Shown here: positions 34,931 to 42,804 of the stretch, piece after piece
Layout of the letters: every line of letters begins with the position of its first letter
Numbering within the stretch: position 1 is the first letter of the stretch
Assembly: GCF_000812875.1 (NCBI RefSeq)
Contig: NZ_JSYK01000005.1
Span: forward strand, 1-59,936
Direction of reading: 5' to 3'
From: Kaistella solincola
Lineage (GTDB): Bacteria > Bacteroidota > Bacteroidia > Flavobacteriales > Weeksellaceae
Length of the DNA stretch: 59,936 nt
Translations under genes and position numbers: made by a program
The notes under the pieces: generated by a model
The model's database searches: none
What the model was told of the DNA's origin: nothing
Seen by the model: the letters and a program-made list of their open reading frames with translations, nothing else

Positions 34931-35848
34931 ATGGCGTTTATCGATTATTATAAAGTGTTGGGAATAGATTCGAAAGCATCTGCGGACGACATCAAAAAAG
35001 CCTACCGGAAATTAGCCCGAAAATATCACCCCGACATTAATCCCGGCGATAAGGAAGCGGAAAGAAAATTTAAAGAAATCAACGAGGCCAATGAAGTCCT
35101 GAGCAACAAGGAGAATCGCGCGAAATACGATAAATACGGTGAGCACTGGAAACATGGCGAGGAATATCAGAAAGCGCAGCAGCAATATCGCGGACAAGGT
35201 GGTGGCCAACAGTCGTATGGAGGTTTCGGCGCTGAAGATTTTGCAGATGGCGCTGATTTTTCTGATTTTTTCCAAAGTATGTTTGGCGGTGGCGGTGGTT
35301 TTGGTGGCCGAACGCGCGGCAGTGCTTCGGGGAAATTTAAAGGCCAGGATGTGGAAGCAACTCTGAATTTACCACTTCGCGAAGCGGCAAAAACGCATCA
35401 GCAAACTTTTGAAATCAACGGTAAAAAAGTGCGCATCACCATTCCTGCCGGAATCGCAGACGGTCAGAAAATCAAAGTGAAAGGTCACGGAAATCCAGGG
35501 CACAATGCCGGACCGAACGGCGATCTTTTCATCACCTTTAATATCGAAGAAGATTCACATTTTAAAAGAAAGGGCGATAATCTGAGCGCACCACTGCACA
35601 TTGATTTATACACTGCAATTTTGGGTGGCGAAGTGCACGTACAGACTTTGAACGGAAATGTAAACTTGAAAGTAAAACCCGGAATCCAGAACGGAACCAC
35701 CGTGCGGCTGAAGGGAAAAGGTTTTCCCGTTTATAAAAAAGACGGCGAATTTGGGGATTTGCTCGTAACTTATCACATCGATTTGCCGAAAAATCTTTCC
35801 GAAGAGGAAAAAGAATTATTCCTGAAACTTAAAAATTTAGCAAAATGA
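34931..35848 (+). CDS. cbpA: DnaJ-class chaperone, CbpA type
   Basis: 305 residues: J-domain (1-68) with the HPD motif in [10 protein letters not shown]; Gly/Phe/Gln-rich linker (about 75-130); two C-terminal beta domains (DnaJ_C) from 138. The zinc-finger of true DnaJ is absent, which defines the CbpA class. Co-chaperone of DnaK; in E. coli it also binds curved DNA. The stop overlaps the start of the modulator gene by four bases. Confidence 0.93.
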   Translation: MAFIDYYKVLGIDSKASADDIKKAYRKLARKYHPDINPGDKEAERKFKEINEANEVLSNKENRAKYDKYGEHWKHGEEYQKAQQQYRGQGGGQQSYGGFGAEDFADGADFSDFFQSMFGGGGGFGGRTRGSASGKFKGQDVEATLNLPLREAAKTHQQTFEINGKKVRITIPAGIADGQKIKVKGHGNPGHNAGPNGDLFITFNIEEDSHFKRKGDNLSAPLHIDLYTAILGGEVHVQTLNGNVNLKVKPGIQNGTTVRLKGKGFPVYKKDGEFGDLLVTYHIDLPKNLSEEEKELFLKLKNLAK

Positions 35849-36135
35849 GCGAAAGAATTTCCCGAGAAGAACTCGTAAAAATATATAATGTAGAAATTAC
35901 CTTCTTTGATTCTTTGGAAGAAGCTGGGCTGGTTTCTCCGGTGACCGAAAATGAAATTAAATATCTTCTCTACGATGAGCTGCCGGCTTTCGAAAGGTTT
36001 ACCAACTGGTATTATGATTTGGAAGTGAACTTGCCCGGGCTGGAAATCATCAGTCATCTTTTAGAAAAAATGGAGAAATTACAGTCAGAAAATCGTACGC
36101 TGCATTACCATTCTATAAAATGGCCGGAAGAATAA
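35845..36135 (+). CDS. cbpM: Chaperone modulator CbpM
   Basis: 96 residues, MerR-like helical protein ([20 protein letters not shown], ending in a coiled segment [18 protein letters not shown]). CbpM binds the CbpA J-domain and blocks its contact with DnaK. ATGA overlap with cbpA gives coupled translation and equal supply. Confidence 0.88.
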   Translation: MSERISREELVKIYNVEITFFDSLEEAGLVSPVTENEIKYLLYDELPAFERFTNWYYDLEVNLPGLEIISHLLEKMEKLQSENRTLHYHSIKWPEE

Positions 36136-36141
36136 GCGATT

Positions 36142-36218
36142 TATTTGCCGCTTTTTGGGCATATTTTTTAATTTTAAATAAACTTTAAAAAAATGCTGCT
36201 TTTAACCGCTTTTTTTTC
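36142..36218 (+). repeat. Two adjacent copies of the dispersed GC-TTTAA-GC element
   Basis: First copy 36142-36170: TATTTGCCGCTTTTTGGGCA then a T run. Second copy 36192-36218: AATGCTGCTTTTAACCGC then eight T. They fill the gap after cbpM together with the terminator at 36236. Confidence 0.5.
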
Positions 36219-36235
36219 AAATTGGAAAAATCTAA

Positions 36236-36264
36236 AAAACTGCCTGAAATGGGCGGTTTTTTTT
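36236..36264 (+). terminator. Terminator of cbpA-cbpM
   Basis: AAAACTGCC / GGGCGGTTTT stem with loop near TGAAAT (one G-U pair), followed by a long T run. Confidence 0.75.
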
Positions 36265-36321
36265 GTGTCCGGACTTTAATCAATGAAAAATTAGAAATAT
36301 TTTTAAAATATTTACTACTTT

Positions 36322-36356
36322 GTATTGCATAATACTATTATTTATTTATATCTTTG
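36322..36356 (+). promoter_or_regulatory. Promoter and likely operator of the PadR-PspC operon
   Basis: -33 TTG at 36325-36327, 21 bases, -7 TATCTTTG at 36349-36356. The palindrome GTATT-GCAT-AATAC (36322-36335) covers the -33 box, the expected place for autorepression by the PadR protein encoded 95 bases downstream. A half site GCAATAC recurs at 36422-36428 in the leader. Confidence 0.6.
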
Positions 36357-36450
36357 CAATGTAAGATTGATGAAATTCTGCTCTTTTCTAAAAAATGAAA
36401 AATGGAATGTTTTAAAATTTTGCAATACAGAACCAAATAACCAAAATAAT

Positions 36451-36822
36451 ATGAACACAGAAAACACCAAAGCGCAAATGCGAAAAGGCATTCTGGAATT
36501 CTGTATTTTGAGTTTGATCAATGACCGCGAAATGTATGTTTCCGATCTCATTGAAGAACTTAAAAACGGAAAACTGGATGTGGTGGAGGGCACGCTCTAC
36601 CCCTTGCTTACCCGCCTGAAAAACGGCGAATTTCTTTCTTACCGTTGGGAAGAATCCACCGGGGGACCGCCAAGAAAGTACTATCAGATGACGGAAAAAG
36701 GAGGTTTATTCCTTACCGAACTGCAAAACACCTGGAAGGAACTGACAGAATCCGTAGACCAAATCACTAAAAACAATAACCCAGCGAACGATGCCCAAAG
36801 TACGTTCCAACCAAATTCTTAA
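36451..36822 (+). CDS. PadR family transcriptional regulator
   Basis: 123 residues from MNTENTKAQMRKG; the frame is open further upstream to 36325, but that part contains the promoter. Winged helix: ILEFCILSLINDREMYVSDL, LKNGKLDVVEGTLYPLLTRL and GGPPRKYYQMTEKG are typical PadR. Members repress membrane-stress or efflux genes and respond to hydrophobic ligands. The stop is four bases before the PspC gene, and this pairing is common in Bacteroidetes. Confidence 0.92.
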   Translation: MNTENTKAQMRKGILEFCILSLINDREMYVSDLIEELKNGKLDVVEGTLYPLLTRLKNGEFLSYRWEESTGGPPRKYYQMTEKGGLFLTELQNTWKELTESVDQITKNNNPANDAQSTFQPNS

Positions 36823-36826
36823 AACT

Positions 36827-38536
36827 ATGAACAAGACACTCTCTATAGGACTCGCGGGCTACTCTTTTACCATAGAGGAACACGCTTATATTAAACTCAG
36901 TGATTATCTGAACGCGCTGCGAAGCTCACTTGATGAAACTGAAGTCGAAGAAGTTATGCACGACATCGAGATAAGAATGGTGGAAATCTTCAACGATCTC
37001 TTGGGAAAACGCGAAGTGATTAACGATGGCGATGTTGAAAAAGTGATTTCACAAATCGGCTCACCGGAAATGATTGAAGAGCAGGAAGAAGTGTATTTTT
37101 CTGAGAAACCATCTGGAAAAAGAAAAAGCCAAAAATCTTCCGCAGCTTTTACAGGCAACAAACAGCTTTTCCGCGATCCGGAACACGCGAAAATTGCCGG
37201 AGTTTGCGCCGGACTGGCACATTATGTAGGTTTAGATATCAGCGCCATGCGCGCTATCTGGATTGGTATTGCAGTGCTGGGAATTTTTACCGCTGCTATT
37301 TCAACCACGCTTATCATCATTATTTATATCATTCTTTGGATTGTTTTACCAAATGCACAAACAGCCACCGATTTTTTGAAAATGAAGGGAAAGCCTTTGA
37401 ACTTCGATAATTTAAAGCAGGAATCTACCAAAGTAGTACAGTTCGCCAACGAATCTACGCAAAGAGTAGGCGAAATTTACAACGAAAACAAACCTTATAT
37501 CACCAGAGCCGGTAGCGGAATCTGGAACGTGATCCGTTACGTTTTAGGCGGGATTTTTGGACTGATGGCGCTGGGTTCCATTATCGGAGCATTTTTCATC
37601 TTCGGCTTGTTCGGTGGTGCAGATTTCCCACCAATGCAGGAATTTAATTTCCTTTTCGATGACGATGGCATGAGCCAGGTTTTATACGCGATGATGCTCA
37701 TCGGTGTTTTAATTCCGGCAATTTTATTCAGCTTGCTTTCCATTAAGTTGATTTCACCAAAAACTCAATTGAGAAATGTGGGTTATGTAGTTGGAGCGCT
37801 TTTCCTGATTTTACTTGCCTTCGGAACCTATTTCGGTGTAAATATGGCAAAACGCGATATGATTTACAAAGGTCATAAAGAAGACGTGGAAAACGTGGCA
37901 ATCAACACGACATCTGACAGCTTGTATGTTGATGTGAAGCAAATTACCATTCCGCAGAATTTTACCGCTTATGATGACGATATTTTTTCGGACAAAAAAA
38001 TGGTGTACGAAGGTGATTATCCATACGTTGAAGTAACCAGAAAAGCTGACGTTCAGGCGCCTTACCTTATTATCAAAAAAGATGGCGAAGGTTATAATGT
38101 TCCTGTTCAGCTTGATGTTCCGGTAGAAATCCAAGGTAATAAAATCTTGCTGCCAAACTTTGTAAAATATCCTTATCAGGACCGTTTCCGCGATTACAAT
38201 GTGCAATATGAACTCGTAGTTCCCATGACTACTCAGGTTTTCAAAGTAAAAGAAAATGCATTAAACCTCGATGGTGACCTGAACGGCGATGGAACTGATG
38301 ATGACGATGACGACGCACAGGGAATTGTAATCCAGAAAAATAAAGTGAAAGTAAACGGTTCCACCATCGAGTACAATTCTAACGACAAAGACAGCGTAAT
38401 CATCAACGGGACCAAAATGCCAAAAGCTGCTGCTGATAAAATTATGGATTCAATGAAAAATAACTTTAAACGAATGGAAAACGTAAATATTTCCATTAAA
38501 GACGGCAAAAAAGTAATTTCTATCAAAACAGAATAG
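36827..38536 (+). CDS. PspC domain membrane protein
   Basis: 569 residues from MNKTLSIG (36 bases inside the longest frame). N-terminal soluble helical part (10-95), a PspC domain (about 116-175) with FRDPEHAKIAGVCAGLAHYV, three further membrane helices (about 235-320), and a long soluble C-terminal domain of beta character (adhesin-like, about 340-569) with an Asp-rich loop (LDGDLNGDGTDDDDDD). Likely envelope-stress protein in the inner membrane; repressed by the linked PadR. Confidence 0.85.
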   Translation: MNKTLSIGLAGYSFTIEEHAYIKLSDYLNALRSSLDETEVEEVMHDIEIRMVEIFNDLLGKREVINDGDVEKVISQIGSPEMIEEQEEVYFSEKPSGKRKSQKSSAAFTGNKQLFRDPEHAKIAGVCAGLAHYVGLDISAMRAIWIGIAVLGIFTAAISTTLIIIIYIILWIVLPNAQTATDFLKMKGKPLNFDNLKQESTKVVQFANESTQRVGEIYNENKPYITRAGSGIWNVIRYVLGGIFGLMALGSIIGAFFIFGLFGGADFPPMQEFNFLFDDDGMSQVLYAMMLIGVLIPAILFSLLSIKLISPKTQLRNVGYVVGALFLILLAFGTYFGVNMAKRDMIYKGHKEDVENVAINTTSDSLYVDVKQITIPQNFTAYDDDIFSDKKMVYEGDYPYVEVTRKADVQAPYLIIKKDGEGYNVPVQLDVPVEIQGNKILLPNFVKYPYQDRFRDYNVQYELVVPMTTQVFKVKENALNLDGDLNGDGTDDDDDDAQGIVIQKNKVKVNGSTIEYNSNDKDSVIINGTKMPKAAADKIMDSMKNNFKRMENVNISIKDGKKVISIKTE

Positions 38537-38697
38537 CCGCCTTTACTGCAGATAATTCAACAGACTCCAGCAAGTCTTCGAAAATCTGCAAAGTTTAATA
38601 ATAAATTAACAGTTAAGGGTTTTTATATCCAATTTAATATCCCTAATTTCGTAGAGTTAATTTTTCAGCACAGCAATTAACATTTAAACTTAAAAAC

Positions 38698-38760
38698 ATG
38701 GTACAGTTTGTATTAGAAATAGCCATCAAGATTGTAGATTTCGTCAGCAATTTATTTTAA
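38698..38760 (+). CDS. Small amphipathic peptide ORF (20 residues)
   Basis: ATG at 38698, TAA at 38758. Product: MVQFVLEIAI KIVDFVSNLF. Polar residues Q3, E7, K11, D14, N18 fall at i+4/i+3 spacing, so a helix would have one polar stripe on an otherwise hydrophobic cylinder; E7-K11 can form a salt bridge. The A-rich leader TAAAAAC precedes the ATG. A candidate -7 element TAATTTCG lies at about 38644-38651 and a strong terminator at 38786, giving a short transcript of about 160 bases. It resembles phenol-soluble modulins or type I toxin peptides in size and shape; no homology is claimed. Confidence 0.5.
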   Translation: MVQFVLEIAIKIVDFVSNLF

Positions 38761-38776
38761 GACGGATTTTAATCAA

Positions 38777-38784
38777 TATCTTTG
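38777..38784 (+). promoter_or_regulatory. Predicted -7 element of the acyltransferase gene
   Basis: TATCTTTG, a match to TAnnTTTG, 77 bases upstream of the ATG at 38862. It sits directly before the terminator hairpin at 38786, so a transcript from it would begin inside the left arm of the hairpin and escape termination. Confidence 0.45.
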
Positions 38785-38785
38785 T

Positions 38786-38820
38786 AAAGTATAACCAGTT
38801 GAGTTTGGTTATACTTTTTT
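38786..38820 (+). terminator. Terminator of the small peptide unit
   Basis: Perfect 12-base stem AAAGTATAACCA / TGGTTATACTTT, 8-base loop, T run. It lies 26 bases after the 20-codon ORF. Confidence 0.88.
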
Positions 38821-38861
38821 GTTTTAATGTTGCCAGGAACTGAATCAAAAATTTCTATTGT

Positions 38862-39428
38862 ATGAAAAAACTTTTAGCCAAATTAATTCTCAAAATCATC
38901 GGCTGGAAAGTCGTTCTTGAAGGTGATGTCGATAATCTCGACAGATGCATTCTCGTTGTCGCGCCACACACTTCGAATGGCGAATATCTCCTCGGAAATC
39001 TCGCCTATTGGTCCATGGGAAAAAAGCTGAAAGTTATCATCAAAGACGCGCACACAAAAGCCTGGTACGGATTTATCGTAAAAGCGATTGGCGGAATCGG
39101 CATTGACCGTTCCCAGAAAAACGATTTGGTGAAATTCGTCGTCGATCTCTTTAAAAAAGAAGATTTCAGTTTGGTAATCACGCCGGAAGGCACCAGAAGC
39201 CGCGTGCCGAAATGGCGAAAAGGTTTTTACCACATGGCGCTTGCCGCAAAAGTTCCGATTGTTTATGCTGCTGGAGATTTTAAAGAAAAAGTGATGTATC
39301 TGGGCAAAAAAATTTCGGTAGAAGAACTGGAAAGCCGTAGCTACGAAGAAATCATGACGGACATGGAACAGTATTACAAGAAAATTACCCCGAAATACCC
39401 GGAAAATTGGAATCCTAAAATTTTTTAG
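38862..39428 (+). CDS. Lysophospholipid acyltransferase family protein
   Basis: 188 residues. Acyltransferase blocks: H-x4-E in APHTSNGEY (Asp is more usual than Glu at the end), GGIGIDRSQKND, and ITPEGTRSRVPKWRKGFYHMA. This compact form transfers acyl chains to glycerophospholipids or related lipids at the inner membrane. The position between unrelated genes gives no further hint. Confidence 0.85.
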   Translation: MKKLLAKLILKIIGWKVVLEGDVDNLDRCILVVAPHTSNGEYLLGNLAYWSMGKKLKVIIKDAHTKAWYGFIVKAIGGIGIDRSQKNDLVKFVVDLFKKEDFSLVITPEGTRSRVPKWRKGFYHMALAAKVPIVYAAGDFKEKVMYLGKKISVEELESRSYEEIMTDMEQYYKKITPKYPENWNPKIF

Positions 39429-39450
39429 GCGCTAAAAAGGCAAAAAATTT
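39428..39450 (+). repeat. Copy of the dispersed GC-TTTAA-GC element
   Basis: GGCGCTAAAAAGGCAAAAAA then TTT, starting at the stop codon of the acyltransferase gene. Confidence 0.4.
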
Positions 39451-39472
39451 CATTTTAATTATTAAAAGTTTC

Positions 39473-39889
39473 ATGGAAAGCAAAGAAGAAATTCTAGATA
39501 AATTAAATTCCTGGGGCGAAGAATCGCTCGGCAAAACTTTAGACATCGTTTTCACCGACGTTACCGACGAAACACTTTCTGCCACGATGCCCGTAACGCC
39601 GAAAATTCATCAGCCGTACGGAATAATGCACGGCGGCGCGAGCTGCGTTTTAGCCGAAACGTTGGGTTCGTGTCTTTCCGTTCTGCACGTCGATATTGAA
39701 AAATTTGCGCCGGTCGGCACGAATATTAATTCCAATCATTTGCGAAGCAAAAAAGAGGGAATCGTCACCGGAACCGCGCGTTTCATCCGAAAAGGCAACA
39801 CAATGCACGTTTCCGAAATCGAAATTCGCGATGAGAAAGGCGTGCTCATCAATCACACCACGATGACCAACAATATTATTCCGCGCTAA
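39473..39889 (+). CDS. Hotdog thioesterase, MenI/PaaI type
   Basis: 138 residues. The motif HQPYGIMHGGASCVLAETLGS has the HGG and catalytic Glu arrangement of the PaaI/MenI branch. The gene lies 51 bases before a menF-like gene, so 1,4-dihydroxy-2-naphthoyl-CoA hydrolysis in menaquinone synthesis is the probable role. Cytoplasmic, tetrameric by family. Confidence 0.85.
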   Translation: MESKEEILDKLNSWGEESLGKTLDIVFTDVTDETLSATMPVTPKIHQPYGIMHGGASCVLAETLGSCLSVLHVDIEKFAPVGTNINSNHLRSKKEGIVTGTARFIRKGNTMHVSEIEIRDEKGVLINHTTMTNNIIPR

Positions 39890-39928
39890 AAAGGCATTTT
39901 TTGCCAATTTGGCGGCAATTTTTTTAAT
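39885..39928 (+). repeat. Two fused copies of the dispersed GC-TTTAA-GC element
   Basis: GCTAAAAAGGCATTTTTTGC followed by CAATTTGGCGGCAATTTTTT. The first overlaps the thioesterase stop codon; both stand between menI-like and menF-like genes. Confidence 0.45.
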
Positions 39929-39940
39929 TAAATTGGATTA

Positions 39941-40918
39941 ATGATTTACTTTCGGTTTCCATTTTCAGATCAGATTTTAACCGCGGAAGATTCTTCTGCG
40001 GAAAATGCGGTGTCGTTTTTCAACTTTGATCTTTTGGAAAAAATCGATTTTAAAGGCGAAATAAAGGAAATTTCGAAAGAACAGTTTTTAGAAAATCCGG
40101 TTTTTAGCACGGAAATTTCCAGAAAATTACCGGCTTTTAGCCCGGAAAAAAAAGAAGATTATACCGAAAAAATTTCGCGCGTCATCGATTTTGTTACAAA
40201 GGAAAATCTCCAAAAACTCGTCATTTCGCGCCGAAAATTAGTCGATTTCGAAAACCGAAAACTGAATCTTTCCGAGACCTATTTGAATTTATGCGAAACA
40301 TATCCAAACGCTTTTGTCTATTTTTTTCTGAAAGATGGAATTTGCTGGATTGGCGCTTTTTCCGAGGTTCTAGGGAAATTTAATAAAGAAAACGGCGAAT
40401 TTGAAACCATGAGTTTGGCGGCGACACTTCCGCTGAACGAAAATTGGTCGACGAAAGAAATCGAAGAGCAAAAACCCGTCACGGATTTCATCAAAAATAC
40501 TTTAGAAAATTTCGCTGAAAACCTTGCGCAATCTGAAACTTACGACCAAATTTCCGGAAATATCAAACATTTGCGAACTGATTTTAAAGCAAAAATTGAT
40601 GCTGAAAATGTTGAAAAACTGATTGAAGCACTTCACCCGACGCCCGCTGTTTGCGGCATTCCGAAGGAATTCTGTAAAAATGCGATACTAGAGTTTGAGT
40701 CCAATCCGCGAAAATTTTACGCCGGTTACATTAAAGTTGAAACTTCGGCCGAAATCCAGTATTTCGTAAATCTTCGCTGCGCGGAAATATTTAGTGATGC
40801 TGCTTTGCTGTACGTTGGCGGCGGAATTACCGCAGACAGTTCACCGGAAAAAGAATGGCAGGAAACCGAATTGAAAGCCGAAGCTATTTTGAAAAATCTA
40901 AAATTTTCGCCCTTCTAA
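39941..40918 (+). CDS. menF: Isochorismate synthase (chorismate-binding family)
   Basis: 325 residues, the short Bacteroidetes form. C-terminal chorismate-binding domain: KLVISRRKLVDF, CWIGAFSEVLG, MSLAATLP, HPTPAVCGIPKEF and YVGGGITADSSPEKEW. Converts chorismate to isochorismate, the entry to menaquinone, the main respiratory quinone of this group. Linked to the MenI-like gene. An alternative member (salicylate-forming) is less likely in this context. Confidence 0.88.
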   Translation: MIYFRFPFSDQILTAEDSSAENAVSFFNFDLLEKIDFKGEIKEISKEQFLENPVFSTEISRKLPAFSPEKKEDYTEKISRVIDFVTKENLQKLVISRRKLVDFENRKLNLSETYLNLCETYPNAFVYFFLKDGICWIGAFSEVLGKFNKENGEFETMSLAATLPLNENWSTKEIEEQKPVTDFIKNTLENFAENLAQSETYDQISGNIKHLRTDFKAKIDAENVEKLIEALHPTPAVCGIPKEFCKNAILEFESNPRKFYAGYIKVETSAEIQYFVNLRCAEIFSDAALLYVGGGITADSSPEKEWQETELKAEAILKNLKFSPF

Positions 40919-40936
40919 CGGCAAATTTTTTCATTT

Positions 40937-41314
40937 TTAATGCGCGAATCCCATCAGGAAACTCACCAGCATAATTCCCAAAACGATCAGCGAAACGATG
41001 ACATACGTGTAATCTTTCTCTTTCAGATAACCAATCATCGCGAAAATAATGCGCACCAATGGCGTAAAAATCAGCAGTAAAATCCCAAGCTGAATAATCG
41101 CGACACCTTCTACATTTAAGAGTGCCTGCCAAAAAGTAGCCCAAATTTTACCTTCGGGAACTTCCAGCGCCGCATAATTTTTCGGCATTTCAAAACCTTC
41201 AAAATACAGTTTCAGAAAACCGATAAATGAGGTTATTACCGACAAAATTACGCCTAAACGCAGGAGATTTCCCACGGACCGGTTTAAATCAAGATCTGTA
41301 AAATGTCTCTTCAT
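40937..41314 (-). CDS. DUF1634 domain membrane protein
   Basis: 125 residues with three membrane helices (about 16-36, 69-90, 102-122). DUF1634 proteins regularly follow TauE/SafE genes, as here (adjacent, no gap), and are thought to be accessory subunits of that exporter. A partial dispersed element (CTAACGGCAAATTTTTT, 40914-40930) lies at its 3' side. Confidence 0.85.
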   Translation of the reverse strand: MKRHFTDLDLNRSVGNLLRLGVILSVITSFIGFLKLYFEGFEMPKNYAALEVPEGKIWATFWQALLNVEGVAIIQLGILLLIFTPLVRIIFAMIGYLKEKDYTYVIVSLIVLGIMLVSFLMGFAH

Positions 41315-42145
41315 TTATTTAAAATTTTGGCTGATTCCGTTATACATCATATAAATCGAAAGGATGGTTACCACAACGCCAAAAACCACTTTTAGCTTTT
41401 TGGTTTTCGAAACAATCAGCGTTTTCGATCCAATATAACTTCCGACCACTACGCCAATCAGCACCGGAGCTACAATCACAGGAATAATTTCGCCACGTTG
41501 GAAATAAATCAGTGAACTCGCCACGGCAGTTACGCCAATCATAAAATTACTTGTTGTTGTGGAAACTTTGAACGGAAGTTTCATCAGATTATCCATTGCC
41601 AAAACTTTCAGCGCGCCGGAACCAATGCCAAGTAAACCGGACATTACGCCGGCAAAAGCCATCATGAAAAATCCGGAAACAGTATTTCGCGCGGAATAAT
41701 CTTTAATAATACCTTTGTCCGGAAAAGAACCGTAAAGTTGCAGTTTATGCTCCAAACTTCCTTTAATCAATTGTTCCTGATGATCGGGTTTCGCGCGTAA
41801 ATTCAAAATTACGGTCAGTATTAAAATACTCGCAAAAATAATCCCGATGGTGTTCGGATTTAATAGTCCGGAAATTAAAGCACCGACAATCGCGCCCGTC
41901 GTAGTCGCGATTTCCAGAAACATCCCGACGCGCACGTTCGTAAAACCTTCTTTTACAAAGGCCGCCGCCGCCCCAGACGAAGTACCGATCACCGAAATCA
42001 GTGACGCGCCAATGGCGTAATGCATGGGAACGCCGAAACCGAGTGTTAATAAAGGAATGATGACGACGCCGCCGCCGAGACCGGTTAATGAACCAAGCAA
42101 ACCCGCGCTGACAGCGCCAAAGAACAGAATTAAGATTTCCGACAT
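41315..42145 (-). CDS. Sulfite exporter TauE/SafE family protein
   Basis: 276 residues, eight membrane helices in two repeats. Opening SAGLLGSLTGLGGGVVIIPLL and second-half GVMSGLLGIGSGALKV are the paired family motifs. Exports sulfite, sulfoacetate or related anions; substrate not fixed. Its stop is immediately followed by the DUF1634 start. Confidence 0.9.
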   Translation of the reverse strand: MSEILILFFGAVSAGLLGSLTGLGGGVVIIPLLTLGFGVPMHYAIGASLISVIGTSSGAAAAFVKEGFTNVRVGMFLEIATTTGAIVGALISGLLNPNTIGIIFASILILTVILNLRAKPDHQEQLIKGSLEHKLQLYGSFPDKGIIKDYSARNTVSGFFMMAFAGVMSGLLGIGSGALKVLAMDNLMKLPFKVSTTTSNFMIGVTAVASSLIYFQRGEIIPVIVAPVLIGVVVGSYIGSKTLIVSKTKKLKVVFGVVVTILSIYMMYNGISQNFK

Positions 42146-42232
42146 GTCACAAATTTAAGAATTATATATTTTATGCTGCCGCTTGCGCGCTTTAAATCTC
42201 AGTTTTTTATTTTCTAAAAGTTTTTTAAACCG

Positions 42233-42240
42233 TATTTTTG
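42233..42240 (+). promoter_or_regulatory. Predicted -7 element of the DUF1543-purK operon
   Basis: TATTTTTG matches TAnnTTTG, 12 bases before the ATG at 42253, so the leader would be only a few bases. Confidence 0.4.
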
Positions 42241-42252
42241 TTTTTTTACCCC

Positions 42253-42804
42253 ATGAAATTATTTTACATCATTTTAGGCGCCTCGCCGGAAGGCAGAAAT
42301 ATCGAGCAGCACGACGTGTTTTTCGGGATTGCCCCTTCTTTGAGAGACCTGATTCCAGACATGAAAAATTTCTGGTCCGAAGCGAACGGTGAGATTCACA
42401 TCGACTGTTATCAAGAAGTCCGCTTTGTGGACGGTTTTGAAATCAAGATTGTAGAAAAGCGGAAAAATATGCAGGAAAACCAGCTTTTTTTCATCAATCT
42501 CGGCGGCTATCAACCCGGAAAATTTGAAGAACTGCACGAGCAGTTTTTGATGGTCGGAAAATCGATGGCGGAAATTGTAAAAAGAGTAAAGCAAACCACT
42601 TTTTACAAAACCATGGGTTTCGAAAATGCAACCAGTCATATTGATGACAAACACGGCGTTGACATTGATGACATCTACAATGTCCACGATATTTTACCTG
42701 CTGAAATGAAGGAAAAATATTCCATCATTCTGGAAAAATCGGACGCTGAAAATCAGGAAAACTTTACGCAAATCGGCTATTTAAAAATCAGTAAAATAAA
42801 ATAA
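42253..42804 (+). CDS. DUF1543 domain-containing protein
   Basis: 183 residues from MKLFYIILGASPEGRN; an ATG 15 bases upstream is also in frame. The N-terminus and EQHDVFFGIAPSL, FINLGGYQPGKFEELHEQ are the DUF1543 pattern. A second half-domain (HDILPAEMKEKYSIIL) follows. Role unknown. purK starts at the base after its stop, so the two are co-transcribed. Confidence 0.85.
   Translation: MKLFYIILGASPEGRNIEQHDVFFGIAPSLRDLIPDMKNFWSEANGEIHIDCYQEVRFVDGFEIKIVEKRKNMQENQLFFINLGGYQPGKFEELHEQFLMVGKSMAEIVKRVKQTTFYKTMGFENATSHIDDKHGVDIDDIYNVHDILPAEMKEKYSIILEKSDAENQENFTQIGYLKISKIK

Noticed and set aside
36325..36450. Longer start of the PadR gene (42 extra residues)
   Set aside because: The segment contains the promoter and palindrome and has non-conserved composition; MNTENT at 36451 gives the normal PadR length.
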